A stretch of DNA of 64,000 nucleotides from Bifidobacterium leontopitheci (lineage in GTDB: Bacteria; Actinomycetota; Actinomycetes; Actinomycetales; Bifidobacteriaceae), in assembly GCF_009193355.1 (NCBI RefSeq), contig NZ_WBVT01000005.1, forward strand, positions 1 through 64,000, read 5' to 3'. The notes below the pieces were generated by a model, which was not told the origin of the DNA, made no database searches, and was given only the letters and a program-made list of their open reading frames with translations. Positions within the stretch are counted from its first letter, which is position 1, and each line of letters opens with the position of its first letter. Shown here in pieces: positions 39,497-49,676 of the stretch. The translations under genes and the position numbers were made by a program.

Positions 39497-39693
39497 GACT
39501 GCGCTCCTTGGATTGCGTACGGTTCCCGGGCGACGGCCGTGTCGGTCGGGGCCGTTCCAGCCATATTGTAGACGCCTCGGCTGAAGAATCGCGATGGCGG
39601 GTGGCGTGCGTCTGTTCGCGTGTCTTTCGACCATATGTTCGGTTACGATGGTGGCAGGTTGTTTCTGAAGGTCGATGTGATCGGGGGAATGCG

Positions 39694-40653
39694 ATGGTCG
39701 GTTCACGGCATGCGGTGGTGGTGACCCATACGCGTCTGCGGCAAAGCGGGACGGTGGTCGCCGAGGCGGTGGATCAGCTGCGTCATGCGGGGTTCGACGT
39801 GTCGATCATCGACAATGTGGAGGCGCCCGGGTTCGGCGGCGCCACCCCCAAGGTGGACGAGGACACCGAGATCGTGGTCGTGCTCGGCGGCGACGGCACG
39901 ATTCTTCGCGCGGCCGAGCTCGTGCACTGCACGCAGGTGCCGATCCTTGGCGTGAACATGGGTCATGTGGGATTCCTCGCCGAATTCGAAAGCTTCCAGA
40001 TGAGCGAGGCGATCAGCCGTGTCGCCGACCATGACTATTCGATCGACGAACGCATGATCGCCCACGTCGACGTGTGGCTGCCCGGCGCGCATGAGCCGCT
40101 GCAGGACTGGGCGCTCAACGACATCACCGTGGAGCGTGCCGACCGCGGCAAGATGGTGGAGCTGTCCATCCGGGTCGACGATGTGGAGATGAGCTCGTTC
40201 GGGTGCGACGGCGTGATCGTGTCCACGCCCACCGGTTCGACCGCATACGCGTTCTCCGCAGGAGGGCCGATCATGTGGCCGAACGTCAAGGCGCTGCAGC
40301 TCGTGCCGCTGGCGGCGCACGCCCTGTTCGCCAGGCCGCTGGTCATCGGCTCGGGCTCCACGTTCACCTTGGACATCCTGGACGATTCCGCGTCCGGCGG
40401 ATGGATCTGCTGCGACGGCCGGCGACAGCGCGCCCTGCCGAAGGGCACGCACGTGCAGGTCAGGGAGTCGAAGAGCACGCTGCGGCTTGCCCGGCTCTCC
40501 GGCGTGCCGTTCACCAACCGTCTGGTGACGAAGTTCGACCTGCCGGTGGTCGGCTGGCGCGAGCATGCGCGCGACACGGCACGGCAGGGCCATGCCGACG
40601 GGGGCGCGGGCGGCGATGCACGTACGACGGCAAGGGGGGATGCCCGTGCTTGA
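39694..40653 (+). CDS. nadK: NAD kinase
   Basis: Phosphorylates NAD to NADP. The 319-residue protein shows the GGDGTILRAAEL motif, the NMGHVGFLAE motif, and TPTGSTAYAFSAGGPI, all diagnostic. ATG 39694 with CGGGGGA upstream is chosen; a possible upstream extension begins at 39508 inside the divergent trkH leader. A charged Gly/Ala-rich tail of about 30 residues overlaps the start of recN by eight bases. Confidence 0.94.
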   Translation: MVGSRHAVVVTHTRLRQSGTVVAEAVDQLRHAGFDVSIIDNVEAPGFGGATPKVDEDTEIVVVLGGDGTILRAAELVHCTQVPILGVNMGHVGFLAEFESFQMSEAISRVADHDYSIDERMIAHVDVWLPGAHEPLQDWALNDITVERADRGKMVELSIRVDDVEMSSFGCDGVIVSTPTGSTAYAFSAGGPIMWPNVKALQLVPLAAHALFARPLVIGSGSTFTLDILDDSASGGWICCDGRRQRALPKGTHVQVRESKSTLRLARLSGVPFTNRLVTKFDLPVVGWREHARDTARQGHADGGAGGDARTTARGDARA

Positions 40654-42385
40654 GGAGCTGGAGATCCACGACCTCGGTCCCATCCATCGTGCGCTGCTGT
40701 CGCCGGCGTCCGGCATGACCGCGATCACCGGCGAGACCGGAGCCGGCAAGTCGATGCTGCTGAGCGCCATCAGGCTGATTTCCGGCGGTTCCGCCGACTC
40801 GGGACGAGTGTCCAGCGGCGCGAAGGCCGCGTGGGCACAAGGCGTGTTCGCCGTGGACGACCATGACGCCAGCGCGCAGGCCGCCCATGAGGCGGGAGTC
40901 GAACCGGACGACGGCGAGCTGTTCCTCGCCCGCACGGTACCGGTGTCGGGCCGCTCCCGCGCGGTGCTCAACGGCAAAAGCGTCCCGCGCGCGGTCTTGG
41001 GGTCGGTCGCCTCCCAGCTGGTGACCATTCACGGCCAGGCCGACCAATTGCGCATCGCATCCGCCGCCAAACAGCGCGAGTTCCTGGATGCCGTGGCCGG
41101 GGATGACGCGCAGCTGACGGCCTACCGCAAGGCATGGCGGGCGCTGACGGACATGGACGAGCGGCTGGAGCGCCTGCGCGGGCAGGAGTCGTCGGCCCGG
41201 CAGCAGGCGGATTATCTTCGCGAATCGATCGAACGCATCAACCAGGTCGACCCGCATCCCGGCGAGGACGAGGAGCTCAAGGCGCGCCGCTCACGCATCG
41301 AGAACGCCGCGGACATCGCGCAGGGGGTCAGCAGGGCGCTCGCATCCCTTGACGCATCCCAGGTCGATGTCGACGCCGACGCGCCGAGCGCGACCGACCT
41401 GATCAACCAGGCCATCGGCGCGTTGCGCGACATCCATGTGGACGGCCCGTTCTCCGAACTCGCCGACCGGCTCGAATCGCTCAACGCCGACCTGTCGGAC
41501 GTGGTGTTCTCACTGTCCCAGCAGATGGACGACGAGGAGACGGTGGAGGACCTTGACGCCATCAACGCGCGCATCCACGAACTGAGCGAACTGACGCGCC
41601 GTTGGGGGCCGACGCTCGCCGACGTGATCGCATGGCGCGACAAGTCCGCGTTCGACGTGGAGGACCTTGACGCGTCCCCGGAGAAGATCGCCGAGCTTGA
41701 GCAGGAGCGCAAGACGCTGTACACCGACGCGCGACACGCCGCCGACAATCTCAGCGCGGCACGCGCGAAAGCCGCGAAGGACCTCGCCTCCCGGGTCACC
41801 GCGGAACTGTCGTCGCTGGCCATGGACGGGGCGTCGCTGACCATCCGGGTCACCCCACGCACCACGGACGAGCCGATTGACGCCAACGGCGCAGACGACA
41901 TCGCCTTCCTGTTCACCCCCTATGAGGGTTCGCCGCAACTGCCGATGGGCAAAAGCGCGTCAGGCGGCGAACTGAGCCGACTCATGCTCGCACTGGAACT
42001 GTCCGCCGCGGACATGCGTGCGGACGGGCAGGGCACGGGCAACGATGGCATGACGTTCATCTTCGACGAGGTCGACGCCGGCGTCGGCGGCAAGACCGCA
42101 GTCGAACTGGGACGCCGGCTGGCGCGCCTCGCCCGCACGTCGCAGGTCATCGTCGTCACGCACCTCGCCCAGGTCGCCTCATGGGCGGACGCGCAGTTCG
42201 TCGTCACCAAGGAACCGCCTGACGCGGACGACGATGCCGTCGGCGTCATCACCACGGTCGCCGAAGTGAGCGAGGACGCGCGCGTTCGCGAAATCGCCCG
42301 CATGCTCTCCGGCTCCGAATCCGAAGCCTCCCTTGACCATGCTCGCGAACTGCTCGCCGATTCCCGTATCGCCGCAGCCGATTGA
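40646..42385 (+). CDS. recN: DNA repair protein RecN
   Basis: An SMC-like ATPase acting in recombinational double-strand-break repair. The 579-residue protein begins LEELEIHDLGPIHRALL, then Walker A ITGETGAGKSMLLSAIRL. Two helical coiled-coil arms around an AAA-like hinge follow (from about 150 to 430), then the signature KSASGGELSRLMLALEL and Walker B MTFIFDEVDAGVGG. GTG 40646 has AAGGGGGG at good spacing and is preferred; ATG 40640 directly abuts that sequence. Overlaps NAD kinase, as is usual in actinobacteria. Confidence 0.94.
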   Translation: MLEELEIHDLGPIHRALLSPASGMTAITGETGAGKSMLLSAIRLISGGSADSGRVSSGAKAAWAQGVFAVDDHDASAQAAHEAGVEPDDGELFLARTVPVSGRSRAVLNGKSVPRAVLGSVASQLVTIHGQADQLRIASAAKQREFLDAVAGDDAQLTAYRKAWRALTDMDERLERLRGQESSARQQADYLRESIERINQVDPHPGEDEELKARRSRIENAADIAQGVSRALASLDASQVDVDADAPSATDLINQAIGALRDIHVDGPFSELADRLESLNADLSDVVFSLSQQMDDEETVEDLDAINARIHELSELTRRWGPTLADVIAWRDKSAFDVEDLDASPEKIAELEQERKTLYTDARHAADNLSAARAKAAKDLASRVTAELSSLAMDGASLTIRVTPRTTDEPIDANGADDIAFLFTPYEGSPQLPMGKSASGGELSRLMLALELSAADMRADGQGTGNDGMTFIFDEVDAGVGGKTAVELGRRLARLARTSQVIVVTHLAQVASWADAQFVVTKEPPDADDDAVGVITTVAEVSEDARVREIARMLSGSESEASLDHARELLADSRIAAAD

Positions 42386-42404
42386 CAACCCGCAAGGAGC
42401 CATC

Positions 42405-43064
42405 ATGAACGACGCACACACGAAGGCCGCGATCTTCGACCTTGACGGCACGCTCCTCGACTCGATGGGCGTATGGGATCAGGTCGACATCGACTTCCTT
42501 GCACGCCGCGGCATCGACGTGCCGGACGATTACATGGCGAAGGTCGCGCCCATGCAGTTTCGCGCCATCGCCGAATACACGATCCACCGGTTCGGGCTCA
42601 AGGACACTCCCGAGGAGCTGATGAACGAGTGGGACGAGATGGCACGTGTCGCCTACGCCACCACCGTGGAGGCCAAACCGGGGTCGCTCGCATACCTGCA
42701 TGATCTCAAGGCGCGAGGGGTCAAGCTCGCCGTGGCCACCTCGTTGCCGCCGCGGCTGCGCGAGCCGGCGTTGCGGCATGTCGGCATGTTCGACCTGTTC
42801 GACGAGATCGTCTCCGTCGACGATGCGAACGACATCGGCAAGGACAAGCCGGACGTGTATCTGCTCGCCGCCGCGCGGCTGGGGGTGCATCCGGCCGACT
42901 GCACGGTCTTCGAGGACCTGTTGGTGGCGATCCGATCCGCCAAGTCCGTCGGCATGACGGTCTGGGCCATGCATGACGACTCGTCCGACGCCGATTGGCC
43001 GCAGATCTGCGAGCTCGCCGACGGCGTCCTCTTCGACTTCCATGACGCCCCGCGCGAATTGTGA
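42405..43064 (+). CDS. HAD family hydrolase (beta-phosphoglucomutase / phosphoglycolate phosphatase-like)
   Basis: A 219-residue HAD subfamily IA enzyme. Motif I is AAIFDLDGTLLDSMGVW, motif II is LAVATSLPP (Ser/Thr), motif III Lys is in GKDKPDVYLLAA, and motif IV is CTVFEDLLVAI. A helical C1 cap lies between about residues 20 and 85. The substrate is unknown. ATG 42405 follows CAAGGAG, 20 bases after recN, so it is probably co-transcribed. Confidence 0.88.
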   Translation: MNDAHTKAAIFDLDGTLLDSMGVWDQVDIDFLARRGIDVPDDYMAKVAPMQFRAIAEYTIHRFGLKDTPEELMNEWDEMARVAYATTVEAKPGSLAYLHDLKARGVKLAVATSLPPRLREPALRHVGMFDLFDEIVSVDDANDIGKDKPDVYLLAAARLGVHPADCTVFEDLLVAIRSAKSVGMTVWAMHDDSSDADWPQICELADGVLFDFHDAPREL

Positions 43065-43170
43065 CGTCATGGGTGTGCGCCGATGGCAGCGTGCTTCGTG
43101 AACGTATCCGATGTCATGACGGCGTAAGAAACGCTACCGGAATGATCGGGCGATGATTGCCTGATGGGCT

Positions 43171-44994
43171 TCACGCCGTTTTCAACCGGTAGGACTGTTT
43201 CGGACTTCGGGCCGGCTGCGTGCGTTCGATGACGCCTGTTGCAAGAAGCTTGCGCAGCTGGTAGGTGACGGTTGACCGTGGAGCGCCCGTGGCCTCCACC
43301 AGTTGCGGTGTGGCCATGGCGCCGTGTTCGCCGATGAGGTTGAGCAAGGCCTGCTCCAAAGGCGAACGGTCATCGTCGTCAGAAGACGTCGAATCAGAAA
43401 ACGTCAATGGGATGCTTCCACGGACGACGTTGGTCGTTTCGGCGGCGCCCTCATCGCGGACCGTGGGAACGATGGCCCCGCCGTGGGGCTGTCCCGGCGT
43501 GAGACCCATGTACCGGGCGTATGCCTCCTCAAGCCAAGGCGTTCCTTTGATGAATCTGTCGTACATCTCCTGTCCCGTGATGTCCTCCGAGACGATTTCG
43601 CTTCTGGGGAATGGCACGACTATCGGATGTGCGGGCCTCGGCATCCCTCCATGGTCCAGCCCTCGCGAAGCGCTGTAGTCGGTGCCGTTATGGTGCTGCC
43701 AGCCGGCATAGCGTGGATCGCGACGGCTGTCCGGCAGCGTCGATGTGTCGGACGAACGGAACGTCACGCGAAACGCCGTAAGGGTGCTGCTGATTTGCGG
43801 CTCCCCATTGCCGTTCTCCCGTAATGATGAGGCAATGAGTTCGAAGCCGGTGCCTCGGTTTTCCGCAATGGTGCCTCCTCTGAACGGTGTGAGTTCCAAC
43901 AGTTTGGCCAACGTCTGGTTTCTGGTGGATGTGGTGCCCGGAGAGCCGATGGTGTCCGCGGTCACGGCTCCGTACAAGCCTCCGGGACTGAGGACCTCCA
44001 ACCGGTCCGTGTACATGTTGACCTGGATCTGGCCTCCGCGGGCCAGCGGCGAATAATCGCGATGCATGACGGCGTTGACCACCGCCTCGCGCACCGCCTC
44101 CTCAGGGTATTCATAGGAGTCCTTGCGCAGGGGACCATCCAGTACGCCGCCGATGCGCATGTTCCTGCGGACGGCGAGAAGGGCCTCCTCGATGATTTCC
44201 GGGATTGGGCCGTCAAGGGTCCGGTTGTCGATGTATTTCACGCCCCCGGCGAACACCTTGCTGTACCCCTGATACCGCGTGAACGTGATGTTCAGCCGTG
44301 GAAAGAACTGTTGCGGATAATTCCCGGCGACGAGCAACCCGGCAAGGGTGGGGCGAATGCACCCGTCGGCGCCGGGGCCAGTTACGCCCAAGGCGCGCAA
44401 CGCCGCGTCATCCGACAGGCCGCTGAAAATGCGGGGCCTCTGCTCACGACACAGGCGCAGCATGGCATGCAGAACGTCAGGCATGAGGTCGTCGACGGTG
44501 GCTTCGTCGATGACCTCCTTGTCATATGTGGGCTGTCCGCGGTTCTCCAGCAGGCGGTCGATCTCGTATTGGCTGAGTTTCCGGTCGCCGTCCCAAACGC
44601 GGATGAACGATCCGCTGTACCGGCCACGGTTGCGCACATAGCAGGGCTTGTCCAGCGGGTCGAGCTCGTCGATGGCCGCTATGACCACCGGGGAGCCGCA
44701 GTACGTCGCGACTTCGATGGTCGGGCGAATCGGAGGCATGAGTTTGTCCCGGCACATCTGCGCCATCGCGCTTGCAATCGTCTTGGCGTCGAATCCGTCG
44801 GCGGGGGAGAAGTCGTGACGTTCCGAGATGCCGAGAACGATGGTGCCGCCGTTTCCGTTTGAGAACGCGGAGACGGTCTTGGGCAACGATGCGGGCAATC
44901 CTCCCGCCGCTTCCTTGACCTCGACCCTTTGGTCATCGCTGTCGGCATGGCGCAATGGCGCGAGCAGTGCGTCTATTTCTTCCTGCGTCCACAT
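43171..44994 (-). CDS. AlbA_2 / ATPase-domain transcriptional regulator-like protein
   Basis: A 607-residue protein of the 'ATP-binding protein / Schlafen AlbA_2' group. The N-terminal AlbA_2 domain is visible as VEVKEAAGGLPASLPKTVSA, FSNGNGGTIVLGIS. The middle carries a GHKL-like ATPase block with AVREAVVNAVMHRDYS and VLSPGGLYGAV and ENRGTGFE. About 100 residues of less conserved sequence follow. The last 60 residues form a winged helix (LNLIGEHGAMATPQLVEATG, RSTVTYQLRKLLATGVIERT). It stands alone with a perfect dyad at its promoter, suggesting autoregulation. The biological role is not established; related genes are often accessory. Confidence 0.85.
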   Translation of the reverse strand: MWTQEEIDALLAPLRHADSDDQRVEVKEAAGGLPASLPKTVSAFSNGNGGTIVLGISERHDFSPADGFDAKTIASAMAQMCRDKLMPPIRPTIEVATYCGSPVVIAAIDELDPLDKPCYVRNRGRYSGSFIRVWDGDRKLSQYEIDRLLENRGQPTYDKEVIDEATVDDLMPDVLHAMLRLCREQRPRIFSGLSDDAALRALGVTGPGADGCIRPTLAGLLVAGNYPQQFFPRLNITFTRYQGYSKVFAGGVKYIDNRTLDGPIPEIIEEALLAVRRNMRIGGVLDGPLRKDSYEYPEEAVREAVVNAVMHRDYSPLARGGQIQVNMYTDRLEVLSPGGLYGAVTADTIGSPGTTSTRNQTLAKLLELTPFRGGTIAENRGTGFELIASSLRENGNGEPQISSTLTAFRVTFRSSDTSTLPDSRRDPRYAGWQHHNGTDYSASRGLDHGGMPRPAHPIVVPFPRSEIVSEDITGQEMYDRFIKGTPWLEEAYARYMGLTPGQPHGGAIVPTVRDEGAAETTNVVRGSIPLTFSDSTSSDDDDRSPLEQALLNLIGEHGAMATPQLVEATGAPRSTVTYQLRKLLATGVIERTQPARSPKQSYRLKTA

Positions 44995-45013
44995 GGCCCC
45001 TCCCTACCTTACG

Positions 45014-45050
45014 AACATAGCAACCATATTATCATAACGGTTGCTATGTT
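45014..45050. promoter_or_regulatory. 12-bp perfect inverted repeat upstream of the AlbA_2 gene
   Basis: AACATAGCAACC (45014-45025) and GGTTGCTATGTT (45039-45050) form a perfect 12-bp inverted repeat with a 13-base A/T-rich centre, 20 bases before the start at 44994. It overlaps the likely promoter, so it is a strong operator candidate for the winged-helix protein it precedes. Confidence 0.65.
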
Positions 45051-45105
45051 TGTTATGTATGTCGCGGGGCGACGGTTTTCATCGCAGACCACCGGCACAA
45101 CGAAT

Positions 45106-45141
45106 ACGGCCCCGTCAGGATATATGTCCTGACGGGGCCGT
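45106..45141 (-). terminator. terminator of thrC
   Basis: ACGGCCCCGTCAGGA (45106-45120) pairs perfectly over 15 bp with TCCTGACGGGGCCGT (45127-45141), loop TATATG. It lies about 50 bases past the thrC stop on the minus strand. Symmetrical, so it may work in both directions. Confidence 0.75.
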
Positions 45142-45191
45142 CGTAACCTCGCCGCGACCGGGTCTCCGGCTGAATGGCAGGCCGAAACCGA

Positions 45192-46679
45192 CTACAGAGC
45201 CTTTGCGGCGGTCTCCACGAAGCCCTCCATGCCGTCGATCGGCACGACCGTGTCGAAGCGCACGTCGGCCGTCTCCAGTCCGCGCAGCGCAGCCGGCGGC
45301 ACGGTGCCCGTCTCCTTCGCCAGCACATCCATGCACTCGAAATCGGTGCCGGTCGCGTCGAAGCCGAGCGACTCGTTGACCACGCGCGGGAACTTGTAGG
45401 GGCTCGCCGTCGCGAGGATCACGCGAGGGATGAGCGGGTCGCGCGGCATCTGCTGCGCGACGAAGTACGCGCACGCGGTATGCGGGTCGATCACGTACCG
45501 GTTCTTCGCCCAGCAGTCGGCGATCATCTCGCGCACCTGATCCTCGTTCGCCCATCCGCAGCCGAACAGCCGGCGGATCTTCGCGAGCAGGTCCTCCGGG
45601 ACCTCGTATGTGCCCCAGTTCTTGAGGTCGTTCATGAGCATCGTGATCAGACGCGTGTCGCCTTCGGAGAAGTAGTAGAGCATACGCTCGAGGTTCGAGG
45701 AGACGAGGATGTCCATCGACGGGCTGATCGTCTGGTAGAACGGGCGCTGACGGTTGTACGTGCCGGTGCGCAGGAAGTCGAAGAGCACGTTGTTTCTGTC
45801 GGAGGCGACCACCAGGTGCTTGACCGGCAGACCCAGCCGCTTCGCGTAGTAGCCGGCGAGGATGTCGCCGAAGTTGCCGGTCGGCACGACGAATTCGACC
45901 TCGTCGCCCACGTTGATGGTCTGGGATTCCAGCAGCTGCGCGTACGCGGAGAAATAGTACACGACCTGCGGCACGAGGCGGCCCACATTGATCGAGTTCG
46001 CCGACGAGAGCACGACATGCGAGTCCTTGGCGAGCCTGGCCGCGAGGTCCTTGTCGCCGAAGATGCGCTTGACCGCCGACTGCGCGTCGTCGAAATTGCC
46101 TTCGACCGCGGCGACCGACACGTTCGAGCCGGTCTGCGTCGTCATCTGCAGCTCCTGGACCTGGCTGACCTTGCCCTGAGGGTAGAAGACGGTGATAGCG
46201 GTGCCCGGCGCGTCGGCGAAACCTGCCAGCGCGGCCTTGCCGGTATCGCCCGACGTGGCGGTGAGGATCATGATCTTCTCGTCGGCGTCGCCGCCGGCCG
46301 GCGTGGTGCGCGCCATGAAGCGCGGCAGGATCTGCAGGGCCACGTCCTTGAACGCGGAGGTCGGGCCGTTGAACAGCTCGAGGATGAAGTCGTCGCCGAG
46401 CGGCTTCAACGGAGTGATGCGCTCGTCGGACCACTGCGCGCCGTAGGCGGCGGCGATGCAGCCGCGCAGCTCGTCCTCCGCGAAGTCGGGAAGCAGGGCG
46501 TGCAGCACGTCATAGGCGATGTCCTGATAGGAACGGCCCGCAAGGTTCGCGATGTCGACCTTGGTCTCGCCGAGCGAATCGGTGACGAACAGGCCGCCGT
46601 CGTCGGCGATGCCCTTGCGGATCGCCTGCTTGGAGGTCAGGGAGTCGGTGGTGCTGCGCGTGGAATGGAACGTGGTCAT
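45192..46679 (-). CDS. thrC: threonine synthase
   Basis: A 495-residue PLP enzyme converting O-phosphohomoserine to threonine. The PLP lysine is Lys111 in PTSAFKDVALQ. The phosphate-binding region TATSGDTGKAALAGFAD and the glycine-rich VPTGNFGDILAGYYA loop are clear. It belongs to the longer fungal/enterobacterial-like type (N-terminal ADDGGLFV). ATG 46679 is preferred because GAAGGG sits just upstream; ATG 46691 would start inside that site. Monocistronic. Confidence 0.94.
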   Translation of the reverse strand: MTTFHSTRSTTDSLTSKQAIRKGIADDGGLFVTDSLGETKVDIANLAGRSYQDIAYDVLHALLPDFAEDELRGCIAAAYGAQWSDERITPLKPLGDDFILELFNGPTSAFKDVALQILPRFMARTTPAGGDADEKIMILTATSGDTGKAALAGFADAPGTAITVFYPQGKVSQVQELQMTTQTGSNVSVAAVEGNFDDAQSAVKRIFGDKDLAARLAKDSHVVLSSANSINVGRLVPQVVYYFSAYAQLLESQTINVGDEVEFVVPTGNFGDILAGYYAKRLGLPVKHLVVASDRNNVLFDFLRTGTYNRQRPFYQTISPSMDILVSSNLERMLYYFSEGDTRLITMLMNDLKNWGTYEVPEDLLAKIRRLFGCGWANEDQVREMIADCWAKNRYVIDPHTACAYFVAQQMPRDPLIPRVILATASPYKFPRVVNESLGFDATGTDFECMDVLAKETGTVPPAALRGLETADVRFDTVVPIDGMEGFVETAAKAL

Positions 46680-46826
46680 GATGCCCTTCATGCTTGATGC
46701 GACATGGACTTAAGGTTTTTCCAGTCTACCGGCATCGGTGGGCAGTCGGAGCGCGCCTTCCGCATGGTGGCGGCGTCCGGCGGCCTGGCATGCGCCGAAA
46801 GGTGCCCTCTGCGCTAAGGTATGGGT

Positions 46827-48161
46827 ATGACGAATACAGATGAAGGCAAGGTCACGTCCGCGTCGCAGGGGGCGACGGTCGATGACGCCGTGTTCGGGGC
46901 GGTCTGCGCGAAGGCCGACGCCGCTGCCGCCGCCCAGCAGCTTCTTTCGAGGGCGAACACGGAGGCCAAGAACGAACTGCTGGATGCGATAGCCGACGCG
47001 CTGGACGCCCGCGCCGACGAGATCTCGGGCGCCAACGAGCTCGACATGATCGAATCGCGCGAGGCCGGCATGGACGCAGGCAAGCTCGACCGTCTCCTGT
47101 TCGACGTTCCGCGCGTGGCCGCCGCCGCCCAGGGCGTGCGCCATGTGGCCACGTTGCCCGACCCGATCGGCGAGATCGTGCGCGGCTACAACCTGCCGAA
47201 CGGCTTGCGGCTGCAGCAGCGTCGTGTGCCGCTCGGAGTCATCGGCATGATCTACGAGGCACGCCCGAACGTGACCGTCGACGTGGCGAGCCTGTGCCTG
47301 AAATCCGGCAACGCGGCCATCCTGCGCGGAGGCCATGCCGCGCAGCGGACGAACGCCGCGACGCTCGGCATCGTGCGCGACGTGCTCGCCGACCACGGTT
47401 TCGATCCCGCGCTGGTGGACACGGTTGACGAGTACGGCCGCGCCGGCGCCACCGCCATGATGGAGGCGCGCGGCCACATCGACGTGCTCGTGCCGCGCGG
47501 CGGGGCCGGGCTCATCCAGGCGGTCGTGCGCAACTCCAAGGTGCCTGTCATCGAGACGGGCGCCGGCAACGTGCATATCTACGTCGACCGTTCCGCCGAC
47601 CTCGACAAGGCGATCCCCATCATCCTCAACGCGAAGACCCAGCGTGTCGGCGTGTGCAACGCCGCCGAGAAACTGCTCATCCACCGCGACGTCGCCGCCG
47701 AGTACCTGCCGGCGATCGCTTCGGCGCTCGTGCAGGCGGGCGTGGAGCTGCACGCCGACGAGGCGGCCTACGGCATCATCGGTTCGGCCGGCATCGAAGG
47801 CGCGAACCTGCTCGCCGCCACCGAGAACGACTGGGACACCGAGTACTTGGCCCTGAAGCTGGGCGTCAAGGTCGTCGATTCGCTCGACGAGGCGATCGCG
47901 CACATCGCGGCGCATTCCACGGGGCACACGGAGTCGATCATCGCCGAGGACTATTCGGCCATCGAGGAGTTCACCAGCCGCGTGGACTCGGCGGTGGTGA
48001 TGGTCAACGCCTCCACACGCTTCACCGACGGCGGCGTGTTCGGCTTCGGCGCGGAGCTCGGCATCTCCACCCAGAAGATGCACGCGCGCGGCCCCATGGG
48101 ACTGCGTGAAATGACCACCACGAAATGGGTCGGCTACGGCATGGGGCAGGTGCGTCGATGA
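46827..48161 (+). CDS. proA: gamma-glutamyl phosphate reductase
   Basis: Proline biosynthesis: reduces gamma-glutamyl phosphate to glutamate semialdehyde. The 444-residue aldehyde-dehydrogenase-fold protein has [20 protein letters not shown], the substrate-site [15 protein letters not shown] near the C-terminus, and the catalytic Cys in [15 protein letters not shown] 46827 lies seven bases after TAAGG; ATG 46821 is too close to it. No proB is adjacent. The stop overlaps the next gene as ATGA. Confidence 0.95.
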   Translation: MTNTDEGKVTSASQGATVDDAVFGAVCAKADAAAAAQQLLSRANTEAKNELLDAIADALDARADEISGANELDMIESREAGMDAGKLDRLLFDVPRVAAAAQGVRHVATLPDPIGEIVRGYNLPNGLRLQQRRVPLGVIGMIYEARPNVTVDVASLCLKSGNAAILRGGHAAQRTNAATLGIVRDVLADHGFDPALVDTVDEYGRAGATAMMEARGHIDVLVPRGGAGLIQAVVRNSKVPVIETGAGNVHIYVDRSADLDKAIPIILNAKTQRVGVCNAAEKLLIHRDVAAEYLPAIASALVQAGVELHADEAAYGIIGSAGIEGANLLAATENDWDTEYLALKLGVKVVDSLDEAIAHIAAHSTGHTESIIAEDYSAIEEFTSRVDSAVVMVNASTRFTDGGVFGFGAELGISTQKMHARGPMGLREMTTTKWVGYGMGQVRR

Positions 48162-48835
48162 ACGAGGACACGCGACAGCATTCGGAGGCGACGATGGAAG
48201 ACACACGGAACCAGGACCCGATCGCCCGCGCGGAAGGCGACATGAGCGAACAGGCCGAGCCGGCGGCTGCGGCGGCGGACGCCCACGCCGGCGTGACGTC
48301 ATGGAACGACATCGGCGTCGAGGACCAGAAGGTGGTGCTCAAGGTCGCCGCGGAACGGCTCAGCATCGTGCGCTACGTGTTCCTCGTGCAGATCGAGGAC
48401 GGCATCGCGTCCGCCGGCCAGCGAGCCTCGCTGGAGTATGCGGACGCCGTGCTCATCGGCTGGCCCGAATCCGATTCGCCCGAAGTGGTCGCGCTCGACG
48501 ACGCGCAGATGCGCGTCGTGCGCGAGCAGATGACGACCATGGAGCAGTACATCGCGCGGTTCAGCGCCATGGAGCGCGAAGGCGACATCGACGGCATGAC
48601 CGACACGCTGATCCGCATCACCGAACGCGTCGCCGAGGCGCGGCGTCTCTTCCAGCCCGGGTTCCCGCTGCCCACCTTCGCCGAGATCCGGCGCGTCGTG
48701 CAGGACGAATGGGACGAGGACATGGGCAAGATCGACCCGCAGGAGGAGAACACCACCGCGGACATGGTCGAGCGCGAGACGGACGAGGCGGACGACGCCG
48801 CACGCAGCCAGTCCGCCCAGGAGCCGGCGCAATGA
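48158..48835 (+). CDS. hypothetical protein between proA and nadD
   Basis: A 225-residue acidic, soluble protein that I do not recognise. The first 45 and last 25 residues are disordered and rich in Glu, Ala and Gln. The middle (about 45-195) is ordered and helical with [55 protein letters not shown] and a final [16 protein letters not shown]. Both ends overlap neighbours in ATGA fashion (proA stop, nadD start), so it is part of one translationally coupled operon. Confidence 0.8.
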   Translation: MNEDTRQHSEATMEDTRNQDPIARAEGDMSEQAEPAAAAADAHAGVTSWNDIGVEDQKVVLKVAAERLSIVRYVFLVQIEDGIASAGQRASLEYADAVLIGWPESDSPEVVALDDAQMRVVREQMTTMEQYIARFSAMEREGDIDGMTDTLIRITERVAEARRLFQPGFPLPTFAEIRRVVQDEWDEDMGKIDPQEENTTADMVERETDEADDAARSQSAQEPAQ

Positions 48836-49575
48836 GCGCGCCGACGGCCATGAACGCCGCGGCGCAGGCAACGGAGGCCGACCCCGAACCGCTGACGAAC
48901 GCAGTCCAGGAGCCCGCACGGCGCATGTCGGACCTGTCACCGGAACCGCACGAGGGGCGCCGACGGGTGTCGACGCGCGGCAACTGGCATGAGCGGCCGC
49001 GCATCGGCATCATGGGCGGCACCTTCGACCCCATCCACAACGGCCACCTGGTCGCCGCCTCCGAGGTCGCATGGGTGTACGACCTCGACGAGGTGATCTT
49101 CGTGCCCACGGGCCGTCCCGTCTTCAAGCTCGACAAGAAGGTCACGAACGCGGAGGACCGGTATCTGATGACCGTCATCGCCACGGCCTCGAACCCGAAG
49201 TTCACCGTCAGCCGCGTCGACATCGACCGTCCCGGCGTCACGTATACCATCGACACGCTGCGCGACCTGCGCGCCCAGCACCCGGACGCCGAGCTGTTCT
49301 TCATCACCGGCGCGGACGCCGTCGCGGAGATCATGCAGTGGAAGGACGCCGAGCACATGTGGGACCTCGCGCATTTCGTCGCGGTCACCCGCCCCGGCTA
49401 CTCGTCGCCCAAGGGCGTCAGACTGCCCGAAGGCAAGGTGGACACGCTCGAGATCCCTGCGCTGGCCATCTCCTCCACCGACGTGCGCCGTCGCGCCACC
49501 CACGGCGAGCCTGTCTGGTATCTCGTCCCGGACGGCGTGGTCCAGTACATCGGCAAACACGGGCTGTACCGGTGA
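48832..49575 (+). CDS. nadD: nicotinate-nucleotide adenylyltransferase
   Basis: Adenylates nicotinate mononucleotide in NAD synthesis. The core begins with [20 protein letters not shown], the HxGH-type nucleotidyltransferase motif, and ends with [20 protein letters not shown] carrying the SSTxIR-type motif. The 247-residue product has about 60 extra N-terminal residues of low complexity; a later start (for example ATG 48925) is possible. It overlaps the preceding hypothetical gene by four bases. Confidence 0.92.
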   Translation: MSAPTAMNAAAQATEADPEPLTNAVQEPARRMSDLSPEPHEGRRRVSTRGNWHERPRIGIMGGTFDPIHNGHLVAASEVAWVYDLDEVIFVPTGRPVFKLDKKVTNAEDRYLMTVIATASNPKFTVSRVDIDRPGVTYTIDTLRDLRAQHPDAELFFITGADAVAEIMQWKDAEHMWDLAHFVAVTRPGYSSPKGVRLPEGKVDTLEIPALAISSTDVRRRATHGEPVWYLVPDGVVQYIGKHGLYR

Positions 49576-49676
49576 CGGGCGGCGGGCGTGCGCATCCCCG
49601 CCGCACGCCTGCCGTCGGTGTGCATGGTTACACTATGTGGTGTCCACTTTGGCGAACATGAACGTTTGGAGACATG

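Noticed and set aside
39508-39693. N-terminal extension of NAD kinase from an upstream start
   Set aside because: It overlaps the divergent trkH upstream region and lacks family similarity; ATG 39694 has a clear ribosome-binding site.
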